Source: Gordionus sp. m RMFG-2023 (Eukaryota > Nematomorpha > Gordioida > Chordodea > Parachordodidae). Taken from it: a stretch of 64,000 nt of DNA. Location of the stretch: contig NC_088775.1 of assembly GCF_954871325.1 (NCBI RefSeq), positions 57,761,561 to 57,825,560 of the forward strand, written 5' to 3'. The notes under the pieces were generated by a model, which searched no databases, had not been told where the DNA came from, and saw only the letters and a list, made by a program, of their open reading frames with translations. Position 1 is the first letter of the stretch, and every line of letters starts with the position of its first letter. Below are positions 23,742 to 35,270 of this stretch, in pieces. Position numbers and translations under genes: made by a program.

Positions 23742-24640
23742 TGAAACAGGTCTTATAAGCTAGTCCTGGCCACTAAACGTTTGACTGTACCTCCGACCCA
23801 ATTATAGGCATATTTGCTTTGAGATGTGGCCCAGAAATTCCAGTCAGCTTTTATCTCGAAATCACCTGATTAAATTTTTGCGATTTTTATATTTTGTTGC
23901 TGCTCCATCTGATAGTAATTTTGGGCAAATTTATCAGTATTAATTTTGTGTTTTGATGAATGGAGCTAACTCATATTGAGGTACCGTTGCTGCCAACTGA
24001 TACACAATTCTCTGGGCGAAGATTACAAAATTTAGATAATCCAATTTTAATGAATATCTATAAATTAAAGATATAGCTATCGTAAATTAATTAAAATTAA
24101 TAATTTTTGAACTTGAATCTTTTCACTATTTCTTAATATAGAAACAAAAATTGATTGCTAAATTTTTTTGGGTGATCCTGGGTTTAATCATTCTTAGATT
24201 CTTGCGATAATGAGCATGTTTTTTTAGATTAAATGGGTTGCAACATTTGGATATTATAACATTTGGTACGTCCATCTATTATATAGAATAAAAAGATTTG
24301 CACCGAACATATGTTTTTGCATTCTTCAAATCCTGAATGTTTTGGTAGACAGACGATTGTTTAAAATAAATCTGAACGGGCAAGTAAAAAATATTATATA
24401 TAGAAAGAGAGATCGTTTTAAACAGTTTATTTTGTTAAATAATATGCTCATAAAATATAATAGATAATGTCTAATACAATATTGTTTTTTAATGAAGCTG
24501 TTATACATTATCGAGTGGATAAGTTATTCGCTATAGTAGTAAAGTCGAGATATAAAAAATGTAAAACTATTAAGGATTGTGAAGGGTGGGGGCAGAACTG
24601 GAAATTTTTATCACATTTCTTATATATGTATTATGAATAT
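23742..24640. other. No gene seen
   Basis: AT-rich sequence between hAT-D and the right inverted repeat. Short frames near 24.3-24.6 kb have no recognisable features. Confidence 0.35.
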
Positions 24641-25165
24641 ATTGATTTTCCTTAGGAATAATATTTGTCATTTGTGCCATCTATTTTTTTCAAGTTTTAA
24701 ATAAAAATGTATATTTTGGAAGTTTCGATAGCATCGCCAAAGTTTTGACATTGTATATAATTTAGCAAAGGTGTCAAAATAAAAAGCAAAAAAAATTTCG
24801 AATACAAACTTCCTTTTTTGTTTAAAAACACAGGTAAAGCAAAATAAGTAAACCGAAAGTTAACGGCTCAAATTGGCGCCAATCTTTATTGTTTTTAGTA
24901 GCCCTTTAGAGATTTTTTTTACCTACAATTTGATATATAATATACTTTTTTACTATAAATAGTTTTTGAGATATAAGTATTATAAAAATTTTGCAGATTC
25001 CCCTTTGAGCTTATATATCTCGGGAACCAGGTGTGCTAGCGAGCTAAAATAAAGGGCTTTATCATTCATTTACTTACCTATTTTAATAATTCATGAAATT
25101 TTTAAGAATTTTAAAAGGGATCGGCCGAAAATGTTTGATCGATTTGACATGGAATGGCAGAAATA
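24640..25165 (-). repeat. Right member of the inverted-repeat pair
   Basis: Reverse-complement counterpart of 17931-18350, about 100 bp longer because it keeps a stretch (around 24835-24905, with gttaacggctcaaattggcg) missing from the left copy. It ends at ctgccattccatgtcaaa in complement. Flanking text on both sides is a similar AT-rich string (aaaataatattttattatt on the left, aaaatattattttattatt on the right), which may be a long duplication or chance. Confidence 0.65.
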
Positions 25166-25309
25166 AAATATTATTTTATTATTAGATATTAAAATGATGA
25201 ATAAAAAAGTCAATAAGCGTATATTAGATTACAAAAATGAAAAAAGATAATATTATTATCCACTGGATTGGATTTCTAGTGATATATAAAAATATTTATT
25301 GTATAACAG

Positions 25310-28300
25310 CATGATTCACTTTAGTCGTTTTAATTTAACATAAAATACGGCAATTCGTAGTTTATTCATTTTAACTTTATATAAATCATCCTATTTTGCA
25401 ACATTTTATCATAATATCATTAATTTGCGCAATTCGTAGTTTAGTCATTGCAATTCGCAATTTACCTGGCAATTCGTAATTTTTAGCAATTCGTATTTTA
25501 GACTTTATAATAAACAATGACATCTATTTGAATCGGTTATTAGGAGATTTATAAAGATAAATTTGGTGGAGTTTTCTAGTAAATCATGGTTAAATTATGA
25601 AATAAATAAGGAGAGTGGAGATAATCAGCTAATAAACTCCAACAGTCTAAAATAAAGTAATATTAAATAGTGCACCAATAATGATTGATTATATTTATAT
25701 AATTACGAATATATTTCTTTTTGTTTTGAATTATTTTGATATTGTAAATAAAAGTATAATATATGTATTGCTAATAGTTTTAAAAAAAATCCTCGAGACC
25801 CATTTAGTTAAATTGGTTTAACTGAATATCTTAAATTGAAATATATAGTTAAAATTATAAATTATGGAATATCTTCAAATAATTTTTTTAAAAATATTTA
25901 TTATCTTATCCGTTAGCCGAATGTTTTTAATTATTTTAAGCAGCTATTTACAGACCTCCAAAACTTGCTTGATATTATTTTTTAATAATATATAGAAGTC
26001 TACAGGAGAATAGTAATATATTTTATTTAAATGAATGATAAACATAATTTCAAAAATAAAATATTACAATGCCATAAACGGGTTACAACAACGAGTATTA
26101 TAATTGGCTACTGATTAGATGTAAGTTCGTTGTCTTGGTAATTATAAGCTATATCACATGGATTCTTTCATATTTATAAATATAATTTTTTAATATAAGT
26201 AGATGATCCTTACAGCGCTCGTACATTTAACATTTCAACTAGCGTTTAAAAATGCTAATAATATATTCCTAGTAATGGTTTTCAGCTGTATATTGTTCAA
26301 AAGAAAAACCACCATTCTTAACCAAAAGTCATAAAGGTTTAGATTAAACACTTTTATATAAAAGAATTTTAGCTGGCAGGGTCCTATCTATGCTATATTA
26401 AAATTATAATTCAGAAGAACATCGCAAAAAAAATTTATTAGCTTAAATACTTTTTAAATCTCACATCTTGAAAATTAATATTTAATTATATTAATTATAA
26501 AAATATTTAGCTGTGATTAAATGTCAAATGCAAAGTATATTTCATAAATAATATTTTTTAATAATTTGAGATAATTTATCAGGTTTATAGATATTATTTT
26601 ATAATAAAGGATAAATAAGGTGATTTTATTTAAAAAACGTTCATTTCTATAGTAAACTATTTAAATTTACTAATTTAATATTTATAAAATAAAATTGAGA
26701 TAAAATTTTTACATTTATGATTATAATTTTTTAATATGTTAGTAGAAATATGGATATCCTGAGCTTGCAACAAGAAAAAAAATTGCTATCATAATATTCC
26801 TTTTTTATTTATAAAATATGCTATAAAATATATTAATTTATATATGCTGTATTTAACATTTAGCGACAAAGAAGTCCCCTATCAAAAATCACAAGGAAAT
26901 CCAAACAGATATCAATAATGTTTGTAAATTTATTAATTAAATTATTTATATAACTCATTTTTATTTTAAGTAAATTTATAATGTGCATTCATAACATAAA
27001 AAACAAAAAATCGGATGAAAATTATTAATGCATCTATATTTTGTAAATTTATGAACTAAATAAATTATTTATAATAAATATATATATTGAAATTAAATAA
27101 AATTAGTCAATAATTATAATTTTTTCTAAATATATATTTACATTTTTTTGATTCATATATTATGAAATTGTAAAATAAAATATCTCTTTAATATATTATG
27201 ATTTTTTTCAATATATAGAGAGGATTATGTCTATAAACGCTAATAATTGCAACAAATTTTATAAATAAAATAGGAAAATGTTTAAATTTTGTATTAAGGC
27301 AGAGATAGTATGAATGTAGGGTAATATAGTTGATAAAATCTTATATTTTTGACCAATTAAAACGATTAGCTATCATCATTATTTTCTATCAAAATCTAAA
27401 TGTAATGTTAATTAAGGCAATTCGCAGTTTAGTCATTTTAATTTAACATTAATTACCGCAATTCGTAGTTTAGTCATTTTAATTTAACATAATATACGGT
27501 AATTCGCAGTTTTGTAATTTAAATTTAATATATATTGTTTAGATAATTTAATTTGACAAAAATTAAGGCAATTCGTATTTTAGTAATTATAATTTAACAT
27601 TAACGCATTTCATATAATTTAACGTTATATATTGCAATTCGCAGTTTATCCATTATAATTTAACATCATATACTATTTAGACAATTTTATTTAACATTAA
27701 ATATGGCAATTCGTAGTTTAGTCATTTTAATTAAACATTAAAATGGCAATTTGTAGTTTAGTCATTATAATTTAACATTAGTTACTGTAATTCGTAGTTT
27801 AGTCATTTTATTTTAACATTAAACACTGCAATTCGTAGTTTAGTCATTTTAATTTAACATAAAATAAGGCAATTCGTAATTTAGTCATTTTATTTTAATA
27901 AGAAATATGGCAATTCGTAGTTAAGTCATGACAATTTATTATTAATTACCGCAATTCGTAGTTTAGTAATTTTATTTAACATTAAATATGACAATTCGCA
28001 GTTGGGTATTTAACATAAATTCGGCAATTCGTAGTTTAGTCACTTTATTTTAACATTAAATACGGCATTCGTAGTTTAAATTTAACATTAAATACGGCAA
28101 TTCGCAATTTAGTGATTATAATTTAAGATTAGATACGGCAATTCGCTGTTTAGTAATTATATTATAACATTAATTATCGCAATTGGTAGTTTACTCATTA
28201 TAATTCAATCATTAATTACCTAAATTCGTAGTTTAGTCAATATATTTTAACATTATATAGTGCAATTCGCACTTTTTAGTCATATTATTTTACTCATTAC

Positions 28301-30720
28301 GGCAATTCGTAGTTTAGTCATTTTAATTTAACAGTAATTACCGCAATTCATACTTTATTTTAACATTAAAACGGCAATTCGTTTAGCCATTTTATTTTAA
28401 CATTAAATGCGGCAATTTGTAGTTTAGTCATTTTAATTTAACATTAAATAAGGCAATTCGTAATTTAGTCATTTTATTTTAACAATAAATATGGCAATTT
28501 GTAGTTTATTTTAACATTAAAACGGCAATTCGTAGTTTAGTCACTTTATTTTAAGATTAGATACGGCAATTTGTAGTTTAGTCATTTTAATTTAACATTA
28601 AATAAGGCAATTCATAATTTAGTCATTTTATTTTAACAATAAATATGGCAATTTGTAGTTTAGTCATTTTAATCAAACATAAAATACGGCAATTCGTAGT
28701 TAAGTCATGACAATTTATTATTAATTACCGCAATTCGTAGTTTAGTAATTTTATTTAACATTAAATATCAAAATTCGCAGTTGGGTAATCAACAAAAATT
28801 CGGCAATTCGTAGTTTAGTCACTTTATTTTAACATTAAATACGAAATTCGTAGTTTAAATCTAACATTAAATACGGCAATTCGCAATTTAGTCATTATAA
28901 TTTAAGATTAGATACGGCAATTCGCTGTTTAGTAATTATATTATAACATTAATTATCGCAATTGGTAGTTTACTCATTATAATTCAATCATTAATTACCT
29001 AATTTCGTAGTTTAGTCAATATATTTTAACATTATATAGTGCAATTCGCACTTTTTAGTCATATTATTTTACTCATTACACCAATTCGTAGTTTAGTCAT
29101 TTTAATTTAACAGTAATTACCGCAATTCGTAGTTTATTTTAAAATAAAACGGCAATTCGTAGTTTAGTCACTTTATTTTAACATTAAATAGGGCAATTCG
29201 CAGTTTAGTCATTTTAATTTAAGATTAGATACGGCAATTCGCAGTTTAGTCATTTTAATTTTACATAAAATACGGCAATTGTAGTTTAGTCACTTTATTT
29301 TAACATTAAATAGGGCAATTCGCAGTTTAGTCATTTTAATTTAAGATTAGATACGGCAATTCGCAATTTAGTCATTTTAATTTTACATAAAATACGGCAA
29401 TTCGTAGTTTAGTCACTTTATTTTAACAATAAAACGGCAATTCGTAGTTTAGTCACTTTATTTTAACATTAAATAGGGCAATTCGCAGTTTAGTCATTTT
29501 AATTTAAGATTAGATACGGAAATTCGCAGTTTAGTTATTTTAATTTTACATAAAATACGGCGATTCGTAGTTTAGTCACTTTATTTTAACATTAAATACG
29601 GCAATTCGCAGTTTAGTCATTTTAATTTAAGATTTGATGCTGCAATTCGCAGTTTAGTCATTTTAATTTTACATAAAATACTGCAATTCATAGTTTAGTC
29701 ACTTTATTTAAGATTAGATACGGCAAATCGTAGTTTAGTCACTTTATTTTAACATTAAATATGGCAATTCATAGTTTAGTCACTTAATTTTAACATTAAA
29801 TACGGCAATTCGCAGTTTAGTCATTTTAATTTAACATAAAATACGGCAATTCGTAGTTTAGTCACTTTATTTTAAGATTAGATACGGCAATTCGTAGTTT
29901 AGTGACTATATTTTAACATTAAATACAGCAATTCGCAGTTTAGTCATTTTAATTTATGATTAGATACGGCAATTCGTAGTTAGTCACTTTATTTTAAGAT
30001 TAATACGGCAATTCTTAGTTTAGTCACTTTATTATAATATTAAATAAGGCAATTCGTAGTTTAGTCACTTAATTTTGACATTAAATACGGCAATTCGCAG
30101 TTTAGTCATTTTAATTTAACATAAAATACGGCAATTGGTAGTTTAGTCACTATATTTTAACATTAAATACAGCAATTCGCAGTTTAGTCATTTTAATTTA
30201 TGATTAGATACGGCAATTCGTAGTTTAGTCACTTTATTTTAACATTAGATACGGCAATTCGTAGTTTAGTCACTTTATTATAATATTAAATACGGCAATT
30301 CGTTGTTTAGTCACTTTATTTTAAGATTAGATACGGCAATTCGTAGTTTAGTCACTTTATTTTAAGATTAGATACGGCAATTCGTAGTTTAGTCACTTTA
30401 TTTTAACATTAGATACGGCAATTCGTAGTTTAGTCACTTTATTTTAAGATTAGATACGGCAATTCGTAGTTTAGTCACTTTATTTTAACATTAAATACGG
30501 CAATTCTCAGTTTAGTCATTTTAATTTAACATAAAATACGGCAATTCGTAGTTTAGTCACTTAACTTTAACATTAAATACGGCAATTCGTAGTTTAGTCA
30601 TCCTATTTTACAGCATTTTATCAAAATTTATCATTATATACGGCAATTCGTAGTTTATAATGGCAATTCGCAATTTACCTGGCAATTCGTAGTTTATAGC
30701 AATTCGCAGTTTAGTCATGG
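25310..30720 (+). repeat. Satellite array of about 41-bp units with cap sequences
   Basis: The unit starts ggcaattcgtagtttagtca and continues ctttattttaacattaaata plus c. Main-array copies are dense from about 27410 to 30600, with variants cagtttagtcattttaattt and aagattagatac. A short outlier group at 25310-25510 and the right end at 30590-30715 share the same special order: atcctattttgc/acag, attttatcat, caattcgcaatttacctggc, then agcaattcg, so both ends carry one cap in direct orientation. Between 25.5 and 27.4 kb lies AT-rich sequence without a gene. A higher-order duplication of more than 400 bp repeats with an offset of about 780 bp (27920 and 28699). Homogeneity increases towards the right. 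Confidence 0.9.
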
Positions 30721-30734
30721 CCAATGATTCAATA

Positions 30735-31090
30735 TCGTACTTTTTATAAAAATATCTATTAATAAAAAATATAAAAAGCTATATAATATAAATTCGCAAT
30801 TGAATAGGACTTAACTCATCAAAAAGATGGCTAACTATTGTTGTTCTTTTTATAAAAATAACTATTAATAAAAAATATAAAATACAATAAATATATTGTA
30901 TAAATTCGCGATTGAATAACATTTAAGAAAAAGATGAAGTATTAAAAAAATATATAAAATTCAATAAATATAATTTAAATTTGCATTCAATAGAATTCAG
31001 CTTATACAAAGGATGTCAAACTATTGTACTTTTTATAAAAAAAACTATTAATAAAAAATATAGTGCAATAACATTTAACAAAAAGATACT
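30735..31090 (+). repeat. Short tandem array of roughly 100-bp units
   Basis: Three to four imperfect copies begin with actttttataaaaa then ctattaataaaaaatata and include aaattcgcaattgaata. The array directly adjoins the satellite end. No coding potential. Confidence 0.6.
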
Positions 31091-31188
31091 TACCGATTAT
31101 CTTTTAACTAAATTGCAATAAATATAATGGAATAAAAATATTAGAATAGATAATCACATTGATATAATTCTAACAAAATGATTGTTAT

Positions 31189-31621
31189 TTACATTGCAAA
31201 ATAAATATTTTCTTTAAATATTTTAATATTATTAAAAAATTTCATGGGCGAATAATAAGCCCACTTATATTGGGTATTGATAAATATATTTGTCTGCAAC
31301 AATGTGGCCATAGATAATATTTCCACCTCTGTTGCCCAGACACCGTTTCCCCTAACATTTCTGTTAACTAGGTATTCCTCTACAGGATATCCTATAAATT
31401 TTCCCATTTCCAATTTGAAATCTTCGCTCCTCATAAAGAGAACGCATTCCTCCTCAGGTAATTATAATTATCCTAGCTATTTGATATCTATTGACTTAGA
31501 CACCTATAAACATGGCAAATAATTAAATATTATATAAAGATACTAACCTAAAAAAACAGTTCCCATCACCCACAATATGATCGGTTGTGAAAATCTCTTT
31601 TAATATACCACATTTTATCGG
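31189..31621 (-). pseudogene. OTU-like protein fragment, two candidate exons
   Basis: On the minus strand 31548-31620 reads KEIFTTDHIVGDGNCFF, the OTU catalytic Cys motif, and ends at a gttagt donor. A second piece, 31189-31450, reads RSEDFKLEMGKFIGYPVEEY and then NGVWATEVEILSMATLLQTN, the second conserved OTU block. The order and spacing fit one OTU domain split by an intron, but no acceptor joins the frames cleanly, so the copy may be decayed. The C-terminal catalytic His is not seen. Related to the OTU-like ORF at 16.3-16.9 kb. Confidence 0.5.
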
Positions 31622-31744
31622 TTAATGATGCTTGGTACCTTAAGGTACCATCTATCAAATTTGAATTTTGTTCATTTTTCATTTGGATAGGCACTACCAA
31701 ATATATTTATAATATATATTTGAAAAATCGTGATTTTTGGAAAG

Positions 31745-31915
31745 CATCTATGGCCTAGTAGGCAAGAGCTTGGCTTACTTATCCTATGCTCCCGGGTTCG
31801 AATCCCGGAAATGATCATGTTTTTTTTCATATTCTAACTTGGTGGTTCCATCCTTGGGGGATGATATATAGAAGGCCGGACTCGACCACGTGATTCCGTA
31901 TTAATATATTAAATA
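31745..31915 (+). mobile_element. tRNA-headed SINE-like element
   Basis: The head gcatctatggcctagtaggc contains an A box and is followed 40 bp later by ccgggttcgaatcccgg, a perfect B box within a 5-bp T-arm stem. The acceptor stem is not complementary, so this is not a normal tRNA gene. A body with cttggtggttccatcc and ggccggactcgaccacgtg follows, then AT-rich tail text. The 3' end and TSD could not be fixed. Its D-arm resembles the head of the LINE at 18.96 kb. Confidence 0.55.
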
Positions 31916-32164
31916 ATAAGGGTCTTATTACATTTTAATAAATTTTGGTCGGTATTTAGCAAATTAGATTGGTATTTAAAATATTTCCATACATTCACTT
32001 GGTAGTAAGCATCATTAACCCATTTTATCTTGGGATAACGTCCAATTAGTTTGAAATTGAACCGTTTAGAGTGGTATAGCTTCCAATTCCTAGTTGTGGG
32101 CAGAAAAGTTTCACCAATATTTTGGTATTATTACATCCACAATAATTTCGTCATCTAAATTGGG

Positions 32165-33060
32165 CATGACTAAAATACTCGTCCCCGGTCAAACGGGTTT
32201 AATTTATATAATATTAATAAAAAATCTTATTTAGCTTTATAAGATGAGTTAAAAAATGTTTTTTATGATTTAAAAAAAAATTATAACTTAGTAAAATTTT
32301 TAAAAAATTATTTTGTTAAATTAAAAACTACGCGTGCCTACGCGTCCCCGGTCAAGAAACATTTTTTTTTTTAAATAAAAGCAGATTCATATTTAGCTCA
32401 TTAAATGGATATAGAAAATGTTTTTTTTTATTTAAAAAAAAGAGGTAACTTAATAAAATTTTTAAAATACTAATTTTTTACATAAAAACATTACGCGTCC
32501 CCAGTCAAGATACATTTTTATTTTTTAAATAAAAGCAGATTCATATTTAGCTCATTAAATGGATACAGAAAATGTTTTTTTTGATTTTAAAAAAAAGTGG
32601 TAACTTAGTAAAATTTTGAAAAAACACTTTTTTTCTTCCTTTTTTGACTAAAATACGCGTCCCTACTCGTCCCCGGTCAAGATAGATTATTTTTATAATA
32701 ATGAATATAGAATCGTGTATAGTTTTTCAAGGAGATTACGAAAATGGTATTTATAATTTTTTTTTTGACTAAACTACGCTTCCTACGCGTCCCCGGTCAA
32801 GATACATTTTTTTTAAAAAAATAAAAGCAGATTCATATTTAGCTCATTAAATGGATACAGAAAATGTTTTTTTTTTATTTTTAAAAAAAGTGGTAACTTA
32901 GTAAAATTTTGAAAAAACACTTCTTTTTTTTTCATTTTTTGACTAAAATACGCGTCCCTACGCGTTCCCGGTCAAGATAGATTATTTTTATAAAAATGAA
33001 TATAGAATCGTGTATAGTTTTTTAAGGAGATTCCGAAAATGGTATTATTTGTTCCCCTCT
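32165..33060 (+). repeat. Tandem array with a GC-rich core (acgcgtccc...ccccggtcaagata)
   Basis: Six cores of cgtccccggtcaaga type lie near 32175, 32342, 32500, 32670, 32777 and 32955. Two unit types can be told apart: a longer one with agcagattcatatttagctc (about 160-180 bp) and a shorter one with gaatatagaatcgtgtatag (about 105 bp). The last two long-short pairs form a higher-order repeat. No coding region. Confidence 0.75.
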
Positions 33061-33575
33061 ATAAAGTGCTTTAATTTACTTATATTAGCCTTAATATGTA
33101 AAATTTTTCCTGTTGAAGACGATAATTCTACATTGCCTAAATATGTATAAATATTTTGTTAAAAAATAATAAATTTACTATTAACAATTGTATATGAACC
33201 TACCCAAGGCTGCAACATTTTCCCTCCTTTCCTGTCAGCCCGACAATTATTCCACACAAGCACTTTATCATTTATGTGATAAAGTGCATTCTTAGCAGCA
33301 TTACGAGTTTTATAATCTCGTTGCTGCTTAAGTTGAGTCTTTACAATATTTTTTGTTGCAGTCTTGAATATGCCTTTCATATTGTCTGCCCTTCTTTGGA
33401 AATTGCATTCATAGTCTGTGTCAGAAAGATCATCAAGATCTGTATCTGGTTCTCTATCATCCTTAAATAATAAAAATAAATATTTATTATGTATAATAAT
33501 TTTATACAAATAGTGATATATATATCATACCTCACAGGGCAGTAAAGCTTTCCTGCCATACATCATTTCATATGT

Positions 33576-34434
33576 ATTGAAGGTCACGGTCCGGTCTTTG
33601 GTCCGGACTGGACCGATATCCTTAGACCGGACAGGACCACGGACCTTTATAAAAAGATCGATCCAGACCGTGGTCCTAAATAAAAAAACGGTCCTGGACC
33701 GGTCTTTTTATTTGTTTAAAAAACATATTTTTTTTAACCTAATTTAATTTGTTTTATCATTTTATTAAATATAAAAGTATTATATAAACAAAAAAATTTA
33801 TCCAATGGTATTGAAGAAAGTGATTTTGTGCTTGTGGAGGGCATATTAAAATTAAGAGTAGATTGTGTTTTTGAGATATTTTCATTTTCATCATTAGAAG
33901 TATATATTTTATGTTTTATCAGATGTCTGCTTAAGGTACCTAATTATTTTATTAAGAATAAGGTTAAGTTATTTTGACAATGAATTATTCAGACAGTTTC
34001 TTAAGAAAAAATAGAACTATATAAATAATAACCAAAATATTTTAATAATAATACTGCTTATTTTGATTAATTTATTGCTTAAAAAATTATAAACAATTAT
34101 TTTGTTACTTGTTGCTGACGATACATTAAATTTGGTACTGCAGTGAACACATACTCTATGTTTTTTATTGTGAATATAAGTAAAATGTTTCTTGGACAAA
34201 CTTATGGTTTTCATATTGTAAATAAAAATTAACAAAATTTAAAATAACTCATCTAGAAAAATATCATAAAATAAAATATACAAAAAAATAATATTAATTG
34301 AATAGTAAAGCAAACTTAAATAAAAATAAAAGGCCGGTCCGGACCGCGATCTGGACCGTAAAAGATAAAAAGACCGGTCCGGACCACGGTCCTCAAAAAA
34401 GATCTGTCCGACAATCGGTCCGGTCCCGGTCTAC
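33576..34434 (-). mobile_element. hAT-E: short hAT derivative keeping BED-finger exons
   Basis: About 860 bp, bounded by GC-rich arrays of ggtccgg / ccggacc motifs (33590-33715 and 34330-34430). Flanks tcatatgt (33568-33575) and tcatatgg (34435-34442) match at seven of eight bases, consistent with a hAT TSD. Inside is only a two-exon BED-finger frame on the minus strand; no catalytic domain is present. It is therefore an internally deleted, non-autonomous hAT, inserted into the fossil integrase element. Confidence 0.7.
33734..34214 (-). CDS. BED-finger-only protein of hAT-E (two exons)
   Basis: Exon 1 is 34214 down to 34109 (MKTISLSKKHFTYIHNK, then RVCVHCSTKFNVSSAT), ending at a gtaaca donor. 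Exon 2 is 33939 down to 33734 after a ttag acceptor, reading TLSRHLIKHKIYTS and ending at TAA. The splice phases agree and the junction restores the BED consensus Cys-x2-Cys ... Leu-x-Arg-His-Leu-x3-His. The predicted product is 103 residues, with a Ser/Thr-rich tail and no transposase core. If made, it could bind the ends of related hATs without cutting, acting as a competitor or repressor; that is inference. The intron (34108-33940) is about 170 bp. Confidence 0.55.
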
Positions 34435-34468
34435 TCATATGGCATAAATTTTGAGGATTCGTGTCTTG

Positions 34469-34690
34469 TAGTGTTGTTAAACGGCTCGTTTTGAGCCGAT
34501 TTAAAAAACGGCTAACTCAACATCATAGCCAGGAAAATATTGCCTAAGCTTCGAGATTTCGACAATATATGTCTGTACCTTTGTTCTTTCTATAAGCAAA
34601 ATCTTCAGGCTTGCATATTATTTTTCCTAATAAAATATTGAATTAGCCGTTTTTAAAAATCAGCTCAAAATGAGCCGTTTAACAACACTA
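34469..34690. mobile_element. hAT-type MITE, 222 bp
   Basis: Perfect 8-bp duplication gtgtcttg at 34461-34468 and 34691-34698. The ends tagtgttgttaaacggctc and its complement form inverted repeats that extend, with small differences, for about 45 bp (gttttgagc, gatttttaaaaacggcta). No coding capacity. It lies in the fossil integrase element, just left of the middle integrase part. Confidence 0.92.
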
Positions 34691-35270
34691 GTGTCTTGAT
34701 GTATTGTAGGCAAAAACAATACCAGGGTGAACTTTAGGCCAATCTTTCTGATTGCCTTTTGTACACTTCAAAAGTGAATTTTGAAGAGTAGGATTGGCTC
34801 TCTCTACCATCCCATTAGCCTGAGGATGGTAGGCACTTGTAACTGGGCTCCCACGAATGTATGATATTCATTGCTCACTTGGTTTACAAACTCGCGCCCC
34901 TGATCATTAATTTGGACCTATAAATATCATTATATTATAAAATTTCATCAACCTTGACTCTACCATGCCTGCATAACAGTGAATATAAAAAGAAGATCAC
35001 TGAATGGGCTGTCTTATCCTTTAAAGGCTGTGCTTCGATATATTTTGAAAAATAATCAACAGCAATATATTTCTACCCATCAACTCTATGGCAATGAACA
35101 TAGGTCTACCCCTATTTGTGTCCATACCTTAGATGGAATAGGAATAGACTGCATTTCCAAACTTTTTTTGTCAAATCGGGAATTCTATCTTTGACATAGG
35201 TCGCTTGATTTTACAAAGTCAATGGCATCTTGCCGAATTCCTTGCCACCAATATCTAAATGACATAATTG

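Larger units (their letters stand above)
33159..35270 (-). mobile_element. Fossil integrase-bearing element (retroelement or Ginger-like), broken
   Basis: Minus-strand pieces resemble the integrase of KRAB-A-domain-protein-2-like elements: a region near 35000-35270 with the zinc-binding and first core part, a middle part near 34800-34920, and a C-terminal part at 33159-33509 with the KALYHINDKVLVWNN motif. Such integrases occur in Ty3/Gypsy-like elements and in Ginger DNA transposons, and I cannot tell which this was. The copy is clearly broken, with several breaks, and is further split by insertion of hAT-E and of a hAT MITE. No terminal repeats were found. Confidence 0.55.

Noticed and set aside
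25310-30720. CRISPR-like array
   Set aside because: Units are about 41 bp head to tail with no unique spacers, in a eukaryotic, intron-bearing context; it is a satellite.
31745-31830. A functional tRNA gene
   Set aside because: A and B boxes are good but the acceptor ends are not complementary and SINE-like body text follows.
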